From Thozetella sp. PMI_491 (taxonomy: Eukaryota > Ascomycota > Sordariomycetes > Chaetosphaeriales > Chaetosphaeriaceae): DNA of 64,000 nt. Positions 45,305 to 57,661 of this stretch are shown here, one piece after another. The stretch lies in assembly GCA_021432635.1 (NCBI GenBank), contig MU270032.1:744001-808000 (forward strand), in the 5' to 3' direction. The notes beneath the pieces are model-generated. The model ran no database searches and was not told where the DNA came from. It saw nothing but the letters and a program-made list of their open reading frames with translations. The first letter of the stretch is position 1; every line of letters begins with the position of its first letter. A program made the position numbers and the translations under genes.

Positions 45305-45737
45305 TAGCATAGGGCAACGTTCCTCTTCACAGCGGTGAACAAAATGACGCTACCTAATAGCTATTTAATGTAGCCAAGATTACTCTATGATAGGATCACA
45401 TTTAAATTTCACGAATGCACTGTAGCAGGCTTCATGCTGAGGATAAAACATTAGAGCAATCTATTCATGTGGAATTCTGATTATAGATCTGTTCTTATCG
45501 CCAATGTGCAGAAATTCTTTATCTGGACCAAGTTCAGCTCGGAGCAAAAAGAAGCCGATTGACATACAGATACACATCCGATTCTATTAGCAAATATTTT
45601 TTTTCTTCCTTCGCGAGACTTTGATCCTAGCCGGGTCTTTATTAATATGTAAAATTCTATTATTTTACCTTTCTAAAGGTTTATCGAGCAAGACCACGAA
45701 CCCTATAATTTGACTGTATCTCTTATCAGCTAGCACA
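45305..45737. other. intergenic, AT-rich
   Basis: About 430 bp between the end of the split gene and the membrane-protein gene; it probably holds the latter's promoter. Confidence 0.4.
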
Positions 45738-47863
45738 ATGACCGGAAATGTCTCTTTGTCGCCCGACGATGGGCAACATCCCAGTGCCTTCCACATGCAG
45801 GAACACGACAAGCCAGAGCGCCGGGTTGCGAAGCCGCTGGAAGGGGAAGATGTACTTAAGCCTGACCTTTGCCCCGTCTCTCATAGCCGCTCCAGTCATA
45901 CGGCTCCTCAGGAGGCAGCCCTTACGAATGGGGCCAAGAAGCATATATACTGGGGGCATCCAGTCCTGCTCCTGCTATTTACGATCTCCGGTGTTGCATT
46001 GGCCTTAGGGCATCATCTATTCTACCGCTCGCTTGACGGTACCGAAGCCACCTCGACAGGCCAGCAATGGGCTGTCAGACTTGGAACGATCTTTGCCTTA
46101 CTCATAACATCGCTTTTCAAGGCGGCCACAGCTATAGCCTTAGCGCAGATCACATGGACTACCCTACGTCAGCGACCATTCAGCCTTGCGGTGATTGATA
46201 AGATCTTCTCCATTACCTCAACCCCGACTGCTCTTTGGAGCTGGGAGCTTCTTCGAGGAGCAAAACTTATCGTACTACTTGGCATAGTAACATGGTACGT
46301 GTAACTGCCCCCTATTACATCAGTAGCCCTATGTGTGTCGGGAATGTAACCAATAACTGATATGCAGGTGCTTGCCCCTGGCTGCTTTCACCCCTCCAGC
46401 TACGCTCTTCGTTGTCTTGGAAGAACAAACATTTCAAAACGATCGTCCAGTCCCCATCCTGGACTGGGAAAACCCAGCCTGGGGTCAGGGCAATGCAACT
46501 ATCGGCGGATCACTCATACCCGATGGAGTGACTCCATCTTCACTCATTCGAAGAATTGCCATTCAATCGGCGCTAGCAAGAGAGATTTTGCCGCTCCCTG
46601 CGCCGGCGACCAATTCGTCTTATGCTCTTCAGTTCTTCGGCCCAACCCTTCAGTGCAACGAAGCGAATAGCTCTCAGCAGCCTGCGTTCAATAATTACAC
46701 AAGGAACCTTGCCAGCCGAGGAACTTACGTTATTCCAGAGCTTCTAAACCTAGGTATTAACGGAACCAATCCTATATATTTCGAGTTAGTATATTCCGGA
46801 CTTAGCGCACCGTTCTACGACCCCAGCCGTCCGTTTGATGAGGAACTAGTCCAGTTCCCATTACCACTCGCCGAAATTCTGGCACCTCAGATATGGATAC
46901 AAACTTCGAACCGAAGTATCGTTTGTGTGTTAGTCAATGCGTCATTCGATATTGGATTTGACTTCAGCAGCGGTCATCAGACCATTACTCACCGGCAGCC
47001 TGTGCAAGTTCTTAACGAGATTACCTTTCGCATGAACTGCTCTGGACTTACGTGTATGCAGATTAGCTGCTTTGCGGGACTATTTCTTGCCTGGTCCGAC
47101 ATTCTGGAGGGCAATGTTACCCTGGGAGCTACAACTGACGGCTGGGTCTTTTCGGAGGTCTCTAGCGACATGCTACTCACTGGCTTGACAGCTTGTGATG
47201 AGATCGAAAACAACGGCTGGAATATTCCACCATATGTAAATCTCTTAGTGTTTCAAGATGGGATACAGCCTCAATTCTTAAAGAATCTGGCAAACAATAT
47301 ATTCCAACGCGAGACCCAAGACTGCCGAAACAGGACAATCGATCGCGGCATCGAAGATCTGGCCAGCAATATAACAATTAGCATGCTTAGTTCCTCAAAT
47401 TTGACGTAAGTTATGCATTCGTTATACTTGGAAGGGCCGGGGCTGCTATGTGGCTACCTCTTTCAGGACTACTTCACTGAGACATTCCCTTAGCACAAGC
47501 ACTTTGCTCACGCCGGTCCAATTCCGAGAAATGCGGAATGTATATCGATATAATAGCACCGATCTCCTCGCCTCTTACATGACAGCGGTTACGGTCACTC
47601 TTCTCACGGTCTCTGTTGGCCTTTACGCTTTATCGGCGAATGGTGCCAGCCATAGCAACTCCTTTTCAACCATCTTGAGAACGACGCGGAATCCAGACCT
47701 GGATGAGCTGTCAAAGGGTCAAAATCTTGGGGCGGCCCCCTTGGACCAGGACATGAAGAAATGCAAGCTGAGATTCGGAGTGATCGCCGTTGATACAAAC
47801 CAGGATGCAAGCAGACAAATTGCGTTCGGACTTGAGCAGAAAGTTAGCAATATCTCCAACTGA
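45738..47863 (+). CDS. polytopic membrane protein, ascomycete-specific type
   Basis: Three exons (45738-46294, 46368-47405, 47467-47863) join in phase to 663 residues, with introns of 73 and 61 nt. After a disordered, cytosolic N-terminus of about 70 residues come hydrophobic segments: HPVLLLLFTISGVALALG, VRLGTIFALLITSLFKAATA, LRGAKLIVLLGIVTW and a splice-made LPLAAFTPPATLFVV. A large loop of about 330 residues with several N-glycosylation sites (NAT, NSS, NYT, NGT, NCS, NVT) and paired Cys would face outside. A last membrane segment (TAVTVTLLTVSVGLYAL) and a short cytosolic tail follow. The layout is common in Pezizomycotina, though no function is known to me. A plasma-membrane site is inferred. 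Confidence 0.8.
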
Positions 47864-49564
47864 AATCTAAACGTCGGTTTTGTGGGGGTTCAAGCGTATA
47901 CATGATGAATAATGAGTGGAGGGTTGTGAGACCGTATTACTGGAATAGGAAACCGAGGTCAAGGAGGCACTATACTGCTTTTATAGCTGCATTTACCAAA
48001 CTTTCACTGAATCTGCATGATTCGTTAGCAGTTTCTACTCCAATGCTATCATCACACAATCCTAGAAACATAGTCCGGATCACAAGTGAGACTACCGGCG
48101 ATCACTATTGCTCTCCTCTTCTCTGCCTGTGCCGGTCTCGTTTGACTCACTCATCGCGCTCGCGCCGAACGAGTTTTCCGGCCACTCTTCCCCGGGACAA
48201 GCTGCCATCTCGCCATCATGACTCATTTGCTGACTTGGACTAGGCAGCTAGTTCCGGCTGCGATTTGTGTCAACTCATTCCACCCTCTTCCTGGCGATCC
48301 CGGCGGCATAATTCACTCGCTGTGTCTTCGCTGCCGAGGGCGCTGACACCGAAACCAGAGATATTAAGTCCATCTCGTATGGTCATTGCAAAAACTTCTT
48401 TCGTCAGGCATATTACGTTCTCTAGATCTGCCAGGATTCCATTTTTTAAACAAAAAATAAAAAATTCCGTGGGCTATGTTCCAAGGCTAGCCAGAAGAGG
48501 ATCGCAATGCGCATGATCCTCTTGTGTCCCATCTAGGGCAGGTCTTCCGGAACGAAGAGACTCGTTTAGATCTGATACAGACTCTGTTCGCCAACATCTT
48601 TAAGAGTATATAAGCCGATCCGGGTGATTGTCCGGGGTTGGCTGGACAGCTGTCCGGATCTGTCAACAAGCATCATCAACTTCGTCCAGTAGACGTTACC
48701 ACGGTTTTTTGAGACGTTAGAATATCCCTTTGCAGAATGGTGCGATCTTTACAGCCCTGCAGAGGGGAGTGCTACCTAGCATCTCAGAGCCCACTTCCTA
48801 GTCCCAGGACGGATGTGCTCTTAACAGAGCTTGTCAATAATGTAGGCGCCGAGCCAATGTCCACAGTAAATAGCCCTTGATAGTGGTAATATAAATACCT
48901 TTCACCATTATCTATGCCCAGGCCATTGTAAGGATGGACTACAAGTATCATCTATTACTTCCTATGTTGAGTATTATTTCCTAGTTTGGATATCCAGACC
49001 CCCTTTGAACGTGCTCTAAAAATTGCGTCAATACGAGATAAGATGACAAACTAGCACCGCGGGTGGAGCACAAAAAGCTTGGCTGTATTGAGTAGAGACA
49101 GAAAAGAGAAGGTTGAGAGAGTTCCAATCACCCTAAAAGCCGTGTCTCTGCAGGAAGATAGCCAGGAGACTAGGCCAGCAGCTAACGCAAGGATGAAGCT
49201 AGATGCTATGGGGAAGGTGATATATATCCTCAGTCCTAGACAGTTCGGAGAGAACGAAGGAAATTGCCGATTTCGATTGCTGTTAAGGCCATAATGCGAT
49301 CGGAGCAACCCAGAGCAGCAGGACTAGAGCCGGTGAAGCAAATTTCTTATCAAACACTCACCCCCGCCGGGCCGATGACCCGTGCTATGTGCTAAGAGGA
49401 TCAAATGAACGTAAAGAGGTTCTCTTCCCTCACGGAAATGTATATTTAGGTATACAACGCCTGCCAGGTCGCAACCGACAGTCTGGTATCAGAAATAAAG
49501 CAGCCTCCCAAACGCCGGCATTTTTATTGATGAATCCGTGAGATTCTGGCATAGATTATTTAAA
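47864..49564. other. intergenic, no supported gene
   Basis: About 1.7 kb without a gene I can defend. AT-rich parts near 48420-48470 and 48880-49030 look like ordinary spacer or old repeat. The last ~300 bp should be the subtilisin promoter. Confidence 0.4.
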
Positions 49565-52500
49565 ATGCGTGGGCCTAGCATCTTTCTCTTCATATCGGTC
49601 GTCACTTGTGGCCAAGCACTCTCAGCTGTCTCCGACCAAATCCTACATCGCCGCCAGGATGAGGCCACAGGTAACGCGACCGTGGAGGTCGTTCCCAACC
49701 GCTTTATCGTTGAATTTGCCAAGGTAATCTAGTTTTCCTACGCAGTGTTTCTTGGTTGAAGATTATGGCTAAATGAAGCAGGGGGCTGATGTGGTGTCGG
49801 CGGCCGCGGCACTTGAGAGCTCCGGGGCCCTGGTCCTAAAGGTCTTCGACAGCGATGTCTTCGCAGGGGTCTCCGTCGAATCGGACAGCGAAAATATTGA
49901 TACTTTGCAAGCCAAGGATCTCGTGCACCAAGTCTGGCAGTCTAAGAGAGTGACTTTGGGCCCCGCGAACCCGGCGAAGACGTATAGCGAAGCGGCTGCC
50001 TCGCTGAACTACAGCATCCACAGCATGACCGGTGTAGACAAGCTTCACGACGCAGGTATCACTGGCAAAGGGGTTAAGGTGGCTATTGTAGATACTGGGG
50101 TAGATTACAATCACCCAGCAGTAAGCAATCACTCCGTGAAGTGGTGTGTTCAGCAAGGAGACACCCCAGTCAAGACGCGGACCATACTAACGAAAAGGGT
50201 AGCTCGGTGGCGGCTTCGGCCCGGGTTTTAAGGTCGCCGGGGGCTATGATCTCGTTGGTGATGGCTGTGAGTAACTCGCAAAGATAAATACACACTACCG
50301 CACTGACGCACATTTGATACAGCATGGCCTGTAGTGGGAGAGATGAAGCAGCCGGACTCCGATCCGATGGACCGGATAGGCCACGGCACCCACGTATCCG
50401 GAATCGTCGCTGGTGATGGAGGATTGTATGTATCATTCTGAGACAATTTTTGCTTGACGTAACGCTAAAGGAACTACGTATAGCTTCAAAGGTGTTGCCC
50501 CAGATGCGACTTTGCTCATGTACAAAGTCTTTAGCACCGTCGACGGTACTGATGAAGACACATTGATCGAGGCATTCCTTATGGCGTACGATGCCGGCGT
50601 AAGTATAAACCCGGCTTCATAGCTCCAGACCACTCACTGACGCCGGGTATCTATAGGTTGATGTCATCACTTCGTCAATCGGCGGCATTGATGGTTGGGT
50701 CACGAATGCGTGGGCCGTTGTTGCCTCCCGCCTGGTAGACAAGGGTGTGGTGGTTACTATTTCGGCCGGGAACGATGGAGAGTACGGCTCGTTCGCGGCG
50801 AGTAGCGGCTCTTCTGGCGAACACGTCGTGGCTGTTGCTTCGGTAGAAGCCTCCTCCCTTGCCGCGCCGTCATTCCATGGGGTGTTCTCTCTCAACGGTC
50901 AGGCCAACGTCAGCCAGGTGGCGTATCTGAGAGCCGACTCGTGGTCCAACTACGCGGTAAAGCTGCCTATCGTCCCCCTTGGACTCAATACGAGTATCGA
51001 GCATGATGCATGCTCTCCTCTAGAAGGCGAGACGCGGAATTTCACCGACGCCATCGTTCTTGTCCGTCGTGGAGGCTGCACCTACGCAAGCAAGCAGGAG
51101 AACCTCGCCCCGTTCGGAGCCAAGTATGTCATGTTCTACTCCAACCTGGAAATCATCTACACGCCTTCTACCGATTTCAATGGTAGCCTCATTTCTATGA
51201 TAACTGGAGAGGCCGGGGAAGCCATCATCGCGACCGTTCGGGCTGGCGGCAGTGTCCTCGGCGACTTCACCATGGCCGACACGGAGACCATCGTGTCCAC
51301 ACCGAACCCGGATGCAGGTGGCCTGCCTAACTACTTCACCAGCATCGGGCCCACCAATGAACTCTACATCAAGCCAGACATCGCCGGTCCCGGTGGTGAT
51401 ATCCTATCGACATGGCCGGACAACAGCTGGGCTATCCTCAGCGGCACCTCCATGGCGTGCCCCTATGTGGCTGGCGTCGCCGCTCTCTACATCGGTGTTC
51501 ATGGTGGCCGCGGCAAACATGGTGAAGACTTCGCCAAGAATCTAGCTATGAGGCTGATCTCGTCTGGCAAGTCTTTAAAGTGGGACGATGGCATGGGATC
51601 CGGTATTGACTACGACTTCCTCGCCCCCGTATCTCAGGTAGGAACTGGTCTTATTGATGCCGTGAAGGTCGTCAACTACGACACCAGCCTATCTTTTGCC
51701 AAATTCCATCTGAATGATACTCACCACTTCAGTCGATACCACTCCGTTGACATTACCAATAATGGGGCGACAGCCGTGACGTATACATTCTCCATCGAGG
51801 ATTCCGGCGCTATGGAGACATGGAACGTGGACCCCGAGGCCTGGGCAACACCTCGCGCTGCTCTTTTTGGAGAGATGATGATCAATCCGGTGAAAGCAGT
51901 TCCGAAAGTGTCGTTTCCGGGCGGGCCTTTCAAGGTGGACCCCGGGGAGACTAAGACGGCCAAGTTCTCGTTCGAATTCCCAACTGGCCTCAACGCCAAG
52001 GCGATCCCTGTCTATAGCGGGAAGATCATCATCAATGGAAGCAACGGAGAATCGTTTGGGGTCCCGTACATGGGCGTCGCTTCTGACATGCACAATGATA
52101 TTGGCTACATCTTCCCGCAAACCGTCAGCCCACCCGGGTTTTACACCACCCTTCGGTCTTGGATTACTGTCGTGAACGCTACGTTTAATCTCAGTCTGGG
52201 CGTACAAGACTTCCCTGTCCTTTTGGCCGAGCTCAACTATCCCACGGCAGAGATGCGATGGGACATCTTCGAGGCGAATTGGAAGGAGCGTGACTGGGTC
52301 TACCCCCCCGTGCCCGGCCAGAATGGCTTCATTGGATCCGCGACCTTCTACCCGCACTCCATCTTTAAAATATTCTTTGACCCTGATGTCGATGACGAGA
52401 GCAACTATGTAGCCTTCCCGTTACACAACTTACGGCGAACACTGTGGCAGGAGTATGGCAATGAGTTTTGGTGGCTGGGCCGGCTCGCCAACGGAACTCG

Positions 52501-52630
52501 TCTCAGTCTGGGCACCTATCAGCTTCGCATCGCTGCCCTCCTCCCGTTCTCGGCTCCAGAGCACTCCAATAGCTGGGACATACTACCGTTTCACAATTTT
52601 GAAGTTCTTCCTGACACTAAGGCAATTTGA
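49565..52630 (+). CDS. secreted subtilisin-like serine protease (S8), six exons
   Basis: Six exons (49565-49723, 49782-50120, 50203-50266, 50323-50425, 50484-50598, 50657-52630) join in phase to 917 residues. A signal peptide opens the protein (MRGPSIFLFISVVTCGQALS), followed by a propeptide (VPNRFIVEFAKGADVVSAAA). The S8 triad is present: Asp157 in AIVDTGVDYNHP, His208 in IGHGTHVSGIVAG and Ser525 in LSGTSMACPYVAG; oxyanion-type Asn lies in ISAGNDGEYG. A protease-associated insert is likely at IVLVRRGGCTYASKQENL. After the catalytic domain comes a Fn3/C5a-peptidase-like region (HSVDITNNGATAVTYTFSIE). Length and layout match fungal Vpr/minor extracellular protease types. It is expected to digest protein outside the cell. 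The fourth junction (GGFFKGVAPD) is the least certain. Confidence 0.9.
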
Positions 52631-53025
52631 CGAGCAAATCGTCAATAGTCTGTGCTTTACATTCAAGGGGAAGAGAAATGTGTCGCATTGAGAGACCATT
52701 TTTGCCCTGCTTACTGCAGACCAAGCTTTGCTCTAGCAGGCAACCGAACTGCGCCCCCACAGACGCCTGGTGCTGATTCAGTCGCTGGCGACCGACTCTG
52801 GGATCGCTCATAGGTCTATTGCGGAGTAACATTGTTTGATGGTTGTTGGCGCGCGAGGTATGATCTAGCGATCTTTATCCAATTTATGATGAGTCGTGGA
52901 AGGACTAGAGATTGTAGTGCCAACATATTGTTTCTTTATTTTTCCGTGATTGGCTACGTTCGAATTCCCTCTAGTTCCATAACATTGGGCTAGATTGCAA
53001 TAACTTCCGCCGAGCGCCTGTCGCA
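52631..53025. other. intergenic, no gene seen
   Basis: About 395 bp between convergent genes, with no feature beyond probable 3' UTRs. Confidence 0.4.
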
Positions 53026-53319
53026 CTAATCACCGCCGCCGCCGCCGCCGCCGCCACCACCACCGTCACCACACCCGCTGTCACCTCCACCACCGCCGCT
53101 ATCATGATGAGAGTGGTGACCACCGTCATAGCCGCCGTGGTCATGGTGACCATGGTGACTGTGGTGACCTTGATGGCCGGTGTTAAAGCCATTCGTAGTG
53201 TTTGTGTACATATATACGTCGCTCGATGTGGTCGCGTAGTTGGTGCTGGACTCTGTTCTTCTTTTATAGCGGCGAACCCTCCGAGTCTCGTTATCTTCTG
53301 AGCTATTACAACAACCCAT
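53026..53319 (-). CDS. small lipid-anchor-type His/Gly-rich protein
   Basis: A 97-residue frame from the ATG at 53319. The N-terminus, MGCCNSSEDNE, fits an N-myristoylation site (Gly2, Ser6) with two Cys that could be palmitoylated, so the protein should sit on the cytosolic face of a membrane. A basic patch follows (RRVRRYKRRTE). Then comes a Thr/Tyr/Asn stretch, then a His-rich part (HHSHHGHHDHGG, GGHHSHHDSG) able to bind metal, and a Gly-rich tail coded by GCC/ACC repeats on the plus strand. The low-complexity tail will vary in length between strains. No family is known to me. A competing minus-strand frame across the same bases gives an Ala/Val/Thr-rich product without such a signal. Confidence 0.6.
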   Translation of the reverse strand: MGCCNSSEDNETRRVRRYKRRTESSTNYATTSSDVYMYTNTTNGFNTGHQGHHSHHGHHDHGGYDGGHHSHHDSGGGGGDSGCGDGGGGGGGGGGGD

Positions 53320-53518
53320 TTTTCATGCCACGTGTAGGTGTAATAAGACCAGTCTTCCAAGATCCTGTTATTGATCTAGATTCCCGGGAACAAGGTGAAT
53401 CAGGCGAAGTACCCAAGATTGCAAAGAAAGTGGGCGTCGTGAAGAGAATAGCTCTCAAACAACTAAGCTTACATCTAATATATACAAGATTCTACAACTT
53501 TGGTGGCTCCCCACAGCA
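53320..53518. promoter_or_regulatory. upstream region of the MGCC gene
   Basis: About 200 bp 5' of the small gene on the minus strand; no element recognised. Confidence 0.3.
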
Positions 53519-53710
53519 CTAGGGAATATGAAGTCTCATTTCAATTGCTACAGGTCCACTGGCATTAGAGAGGTCACGGTCCCAGCTATGCATTCCCACC
53601 AGTACCAGTTTCGCCGCTTCAGCTGCAGATAAGCCCGCTTTTGGAAGCACAGCCCCCGTTCGGCGCCCCCATTCGTCTTTCGGTCGTGTGGGCGGCTCAG
53701 GTTTATCCAA
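53519..53710 (-). other. possible 3' coding remnant
   Basis: An open minus-strand stretch without ATG reads DKPEPPTRPKDEWGRRTGAV and ends ASGPVAIEMRLHIP before a stop. It looks protein-like, but no upstream exon or start can be joined with confidence. Family unknown. Confidence 0.25.
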
Positions 53711-53872
53711 TCAGTCAGAGTCGCCTGACCCTTCTATTTCACTAACGCGTCTCCCCCGGTAAGCTAAAACAGAAAAGAATCGCACTGCAAAATACCTTGG
53801 AATCCCCCCTGCGCCTCCTATTGCCACGGTAGACCTAGCAGAGAGCAAGAACCTAGATTCCACGGTTGTACA

Positions 53873-54343
53873 CTAGATGGATTTTGCTGGGTAGGCTGGT
53901 ATGCAAGCTCGCCGCTCGCCGCTCGCCTTCGAGAAGAGATGATCGCCAAAATCGGCGGTTTGTGCAGCGCTGTTGCTCTCACCCGAGTGCTTTGGTTTTT
54001 GATGTATTAATCGCCACGGCACATGATCGAGATTCTCAACGCCCTTGAGCAATATCGAATGTTGTTCGGGGGTGAAATCTACCGTGAGCTCCTCCTCGTG
54101 AAGAATCGAGAACGGCAGAAAGTCATTCCGAACGATAATGGCAAGCAATTCTCTGACAGTTTCAAGTGATAGAGTGCTCCGTCTCCAGAACTCATTGCCT
54201 CGTGAAGTTGCAACATTGTGCAATCCATGCCGTGCCCCATCCACGAGCTGCGTGCTGTCTCTGAACTCGCTGTCGTCTGTGGACTGTAGGTCGTAGGTTG
54301 GCTGTTTGTTGTATCTAGAATGCTTATATCTACTTGAATTCAA
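53873..54343 (-). other. possible hypothetical coding stretch
   Basis: About 156 codons are open on the minus strand, including FWRRSTLSLETVRELLAIIV, LPFSILHEEELTVDFTPEQH and NLDHVPWRLIHQKPKHSGES. The composition looks like protein, but the frame has no ATG near its 5' end; it is open a little further upstream to about 54400, where a stop lies. It could be an exon or a decayed gene. Family unknown. Confidence 0.35.
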
Positions 54344-55403
54344 GCCTACATCTGAGCGTATGCCTCGTCCACCAAATCGCTGGATGCAGTAGTCAACGCG
54401 CTATTACTGTGGTCTAAGGGACATTGCATATCATTGCCAGTGGCTTCAGGAAGCTGAGATGCCACGTGAGCCGATTATGCGCGTCGGGGGCCGCTTACTC
54501 CCTAACCTTAGCCCCTATTGGCTAGAGTGCACACCTAGACAGAGTGCTGGCTCCTCAATTTTATATTATCCCATCTGCCTTCTCATTGATACTTTGATCG
54601 CTCCATCCTTAGTCACGGCTAGATTTACATGAATGAAACCCAGCTCCTGTACAGCAACCTTGTCGAAGCGCGACTAGAAGACAAGTCACATCTTGCTGGA
54701 GTTCCCGATCATCGGTGCTGTCCACAGTCTTAGTCGCACAGGCGTAGCCTTTATTTAACATCATAACTTCTACTAAGGCCAGATAACATATATAATTGCG
54801 TATTATTTCATTAGGCCTGAAAGATATGCCTGTTTTTATATGAAAGATACACACCTATGACTAAGCCAGAGCATTCGCTAATTCCGCGGATGGACTGCTC
54901 GTGATTACATCATGACTAGGCAGTGTTCGTTGTAAAAACAAGATGCCAGCACATGCAAACATCTTGATTGGCTTCCTCGGACCTGGAAATCGGACCTAGC
55001 CCACTTCCCCTCCTTCCATCAGAAAACAGGTACATGCGAGCCTTACTGATTGTTTTCCCGTACGTTTTCCTTGGATTAAAAGAGGTACAAATGGCAACAA
55101 GTGATGGTCTTTGATATACCATCAATACGTCTGGGAGATTGCTATCTTGCGCACAGCGTCTGCTAAGTTCACATTAAAGGGCTGCAAGGCCTGCCAAGCT
55201 GGAGCCAGGCATTGATTGGAAATCTTTTTCAACTTGGGTTCTTTTTTCCAGCGCAATTGCGTAAGGTTCTTAAAGGCCCCTGTGACACGAATAGGAAGCT
55301 GATTCAATTATATCGTAGTGTGAGAGGCTCAGGCGGTGGCATTCAACGTGATTAAGAGGGGATAAGATAGCATCCAACTAGGAAGCGCCAACGCAACGGC
55401 ATC
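54344..55403. other. intergenic, no supported gene
   Basis: About 1.06 kb, AT-rich near 54740-54850. It should include the promoter of the DUF4246-like gene. No RNA gene seen. Confidence 0.4.
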
Positions 55404-57476
55404 ATGGACAACACCGGACGCGGCCCACTGGTAGTCCCCGGTTTCACTCTGCCAATCGATCATGTAATAGAAATTCCCTACAAGTTCAGCCGCCATAAGG
55501 TAAGCGACGCAGAAATACCTTTCGTTCATGGTACCGATGACTACGGGACCGAACGCCTTACCCTGCGCGAGCTTGCTATGCTCCGCCTGATGGACGCCCT
55601 GACCGACAAGCTGGAGTGGGACCGTAAGATCAAGGATGAAGACATTGTGAGACGCTGGAAAAAAGAGGCTATGGATTCTCCAGACGGCCTAATTAGCGGC
55701 CAAACCTGGGACTGGGTTCTCACCGAGCTACGAGACCGCGCCCCGGATTTCATCGCCAAGAAGCGAATCTTGAGCTTTGATAATAACAGTCGAGTCGCCA
55801 AAACGGATGGATTGATACCCGAGTCTCTTGGAGCGGATTTGAAGCGTGGAGTGTCGCCACTTCTCAATAGTCCGCAGGAGCAGAAAGACTTTCATCCAGG
55901 CTCAAACAATCAGGTTCTCAATCTTGTTCATCCATCTCTGTTCCCTCTTGTGTATGGACGAACAGAGGTCCTACAGGAAGGCGGCTGCGTCGAGCTGTCC
56001 AATATCTTTGCATCATATGGCAAGCCCATGCCAGCGCCGACACATTCCGCATATGAGCCTCCAAAAAAGACAAGGCCATCGTGGCGAGCCCGTCCACCAG
56101 ACCGCAACCTATACCGGCCGCGCCGATTCCAGCGGCCCCCCTGCGAGGCCGAGTCCTGCGGAGAAGAGCACACGACAGATGTCAAAATCACCTCCTATAT
56201 CAACAATCTACATCCTGAGAGACATAGAACGCTATATCACACCATCGAAAAGCTCATCAGTTTTGCGATTCCTCTATGGAACGATGTGTTGATGAATGAT
56301 ACTGAAGGGCGTCCCCGTCGTATCGACACCTATTACCCCGATGAAGGACCTGAAGAACCAGACTGGCCTCGTGGTGAAGACGCCAAGCGTTTTGGACCTG
56401 ACGATGCTCGCTACCCGAAACTGTGGGCAAAAGTGGAGGAATTTCTCAATCTGACCGAACCAGAGATGGATTATGACGAGGAATTCGACTTGGAGGGGGA
56501 GGAGGACGACGACGACGAGTTTGGCACCGATCTTGCAATGATTCGAGCAAGCATCGGATATTCCGGCGTGCCGGGAGAGCATCCTCGTATTCTCCGCCTG
56601 TTGAGTAAGCTGAGGACTATCGAGAAAGACGGAAACGACTTTGAAAAAAGGAACGAAGAGATTCGGTATGCTATCATCGGCAAGTGGCTCCGGATTAAAT
56701 ACTTTGTTCATCCAGAACCCGGAAAAGAGCAAACGTACGAAGAGTGGGAAAAAAAGAGGCGGCCGTCCGATTTGGTCCCAATTTACCTTCAAGATACCTT
56801 CCGCTCCAAGGGCCTTCAGGTGATTGTCAAGCTGGCTTCCATTGAGCTGACACCTGAGAAGCCAGCGTACGAAGGCGGCAACTGGCATCTTGAGGGCATG
56901 CTGAACGAGCATATAGTCGCGACCGCTATCTACTACTTTGACATCAGCAATGTAACTGACTCGGCGCTATCGTTTCGCCAGAAAGCCGCTATGGATCTTG
57001 AAGATCGCGTCGACGAGGACGGCCTAGAGAGAGGACTCAACTTGATATATGGCACCGAGAATCTGAGGTACGACAAGGCCGTACAGGTGCTGGGCAGCGT
57101 CAAGACGTTGGATGGGAGGATGCTAGTCTTCCCAAACACTTTGCAGCACCGAGTTTCGCCTTTTGAGCTGAAAGATCCGACTCGTCCTGGCCATCGACGA
57201 TTCATTGTTCTTTGGCTTGTCGATCCCGTCTATCGAATCTGTTCAACACGTAATGTGCCACCGCAACGACATGACTGGTGGTCCGAGAAGGCTTACGACA
57301 AGATTGATGTACGCTTTCCCATCGAGGTGTCAACTATTATCTCAAAAGAGGTTGGCGAGTATCCCATGGGTAATCAAGAAGCTCAAGAGTTGCGGATCGA
57401 CCTTATGGCGGAACGAACGCGAATGACAGAGGTGGCAAAAGATGACTTCGACACCTACAATTTGTGTGAACATTGA
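55404..57476 (+). CDS. DUF4246-like protein
   Basis: A single exon of 690 residues from the ATG at 55404. The sequence follows the fungal DUF4246 family as I recall it: an N-terminal FTLPIDHVIEIPYKFSRH and RELAMLRLMDALTDKLEW, a helical middle (TSYINNLHPERHRTLYHTIE), and a C-terminal beta-rich part with YEGGNWHLEGMLNEHIVATA, IYYFDISNVTDS, GRMLVFPNTLQHRVSPFEL and RRFIVLWLVDP. The spacing of His in GNWHLEG...NEH and of His/Arg in LQHRVSPF...HRRFI resembles a 2-oxoglutarate/Fe(II) dioxygenase fold, but an enzymatic role is not proven. An acidic run (EGEEDDDDE) lies in the middle. No signal peptide or membrane segment. Confidence 0.85.
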   Translation: MDNTGRGPLVVPGFTLPIDHVIEIPYKFSRHKVSDAEIPFVHGTDDYGTERLTLRELAMLRLMDALTDKLEWDRKIKDEDIVRRWKKEAMDSPDGLISGQTWDWVLTELRDRAPDFIAKKRILSFDNNSRVAKTDGLIPESLGADLKRGVSPLLNSPQEQKDFHPGSNNQVLNLVHPSLFPLVYGRTEVLQEGGCVELSNIFASYGKPMPAPTHSAYEPPKKTRPSWRARPPDRNLYRPRRFQRPPCEAESCGEEHTTDVKITSYINNLHPERHRTLYHTIEKLISFAIPLWNDVLMNDTEGRPRRIDTYYPDEGPEEPDWPRGEDAKRFGPDDARYPKLWAKVEEFLNLTEPEMDYDEEFDLEGEEDDDDEFGTDLAMIRASIGYSGVPGEHPRILRLLSKLRTIEKDGNDFEKRNEEIRYAIIGKWLRIKYFVHPEPGKEQTYEEWEKKRRPSDLVPIYLQDTFRSKGLQVIVKLASIELTPEKPAYEGGNWHLEGMLNEHIVATAIYYFDISNVTDSALSFRQKAAMDLEDRVDEDGLERGLNLIYGTENLRYDKAVQVLGSVKTLDGRMLVFPNTLQHRVSPFELKDPTRPGHRRFIVLWLVDPVYRICSTRNVPPQRHDWWSEKAYDKIDVRFPIEVSTIISKEVGEYPMGNQEAQELRIDLMAERTRMTEVAKDDFDTYNLCEH

Positions 57477-57661
57477 GGCGATGAATTTTTCTACGAAGAA
57501 GGGTAGCAATGTGTAACTCCGCGCCTATTTAGCTTGGACCTAGGAGTTTTCTTTTTCCCTTTCGACGATGTCTTCCCGAAACTTGGAAAAAGCCGACATT
57601 CCCGACTTCTGAAGGAGCCAGGAGAGTACTAGAGGGGCTGCACCAACAGGAGCTGCGATGC

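Noticed and set aside
52940-52975. B-box-like word (gttcgaattcc) as a tRNA gene
   Set aside because: No A-box at the right distance and no cloverleaf arms could be drawn.
52971-53360. Ala/Val/Thr-rich 129-codon frame on the minus strand
   Set aside because: It is a shifted reading of the GCC/ACC repeat; the overlapping MGCC frame has a better start and a lipid-anchor motif.
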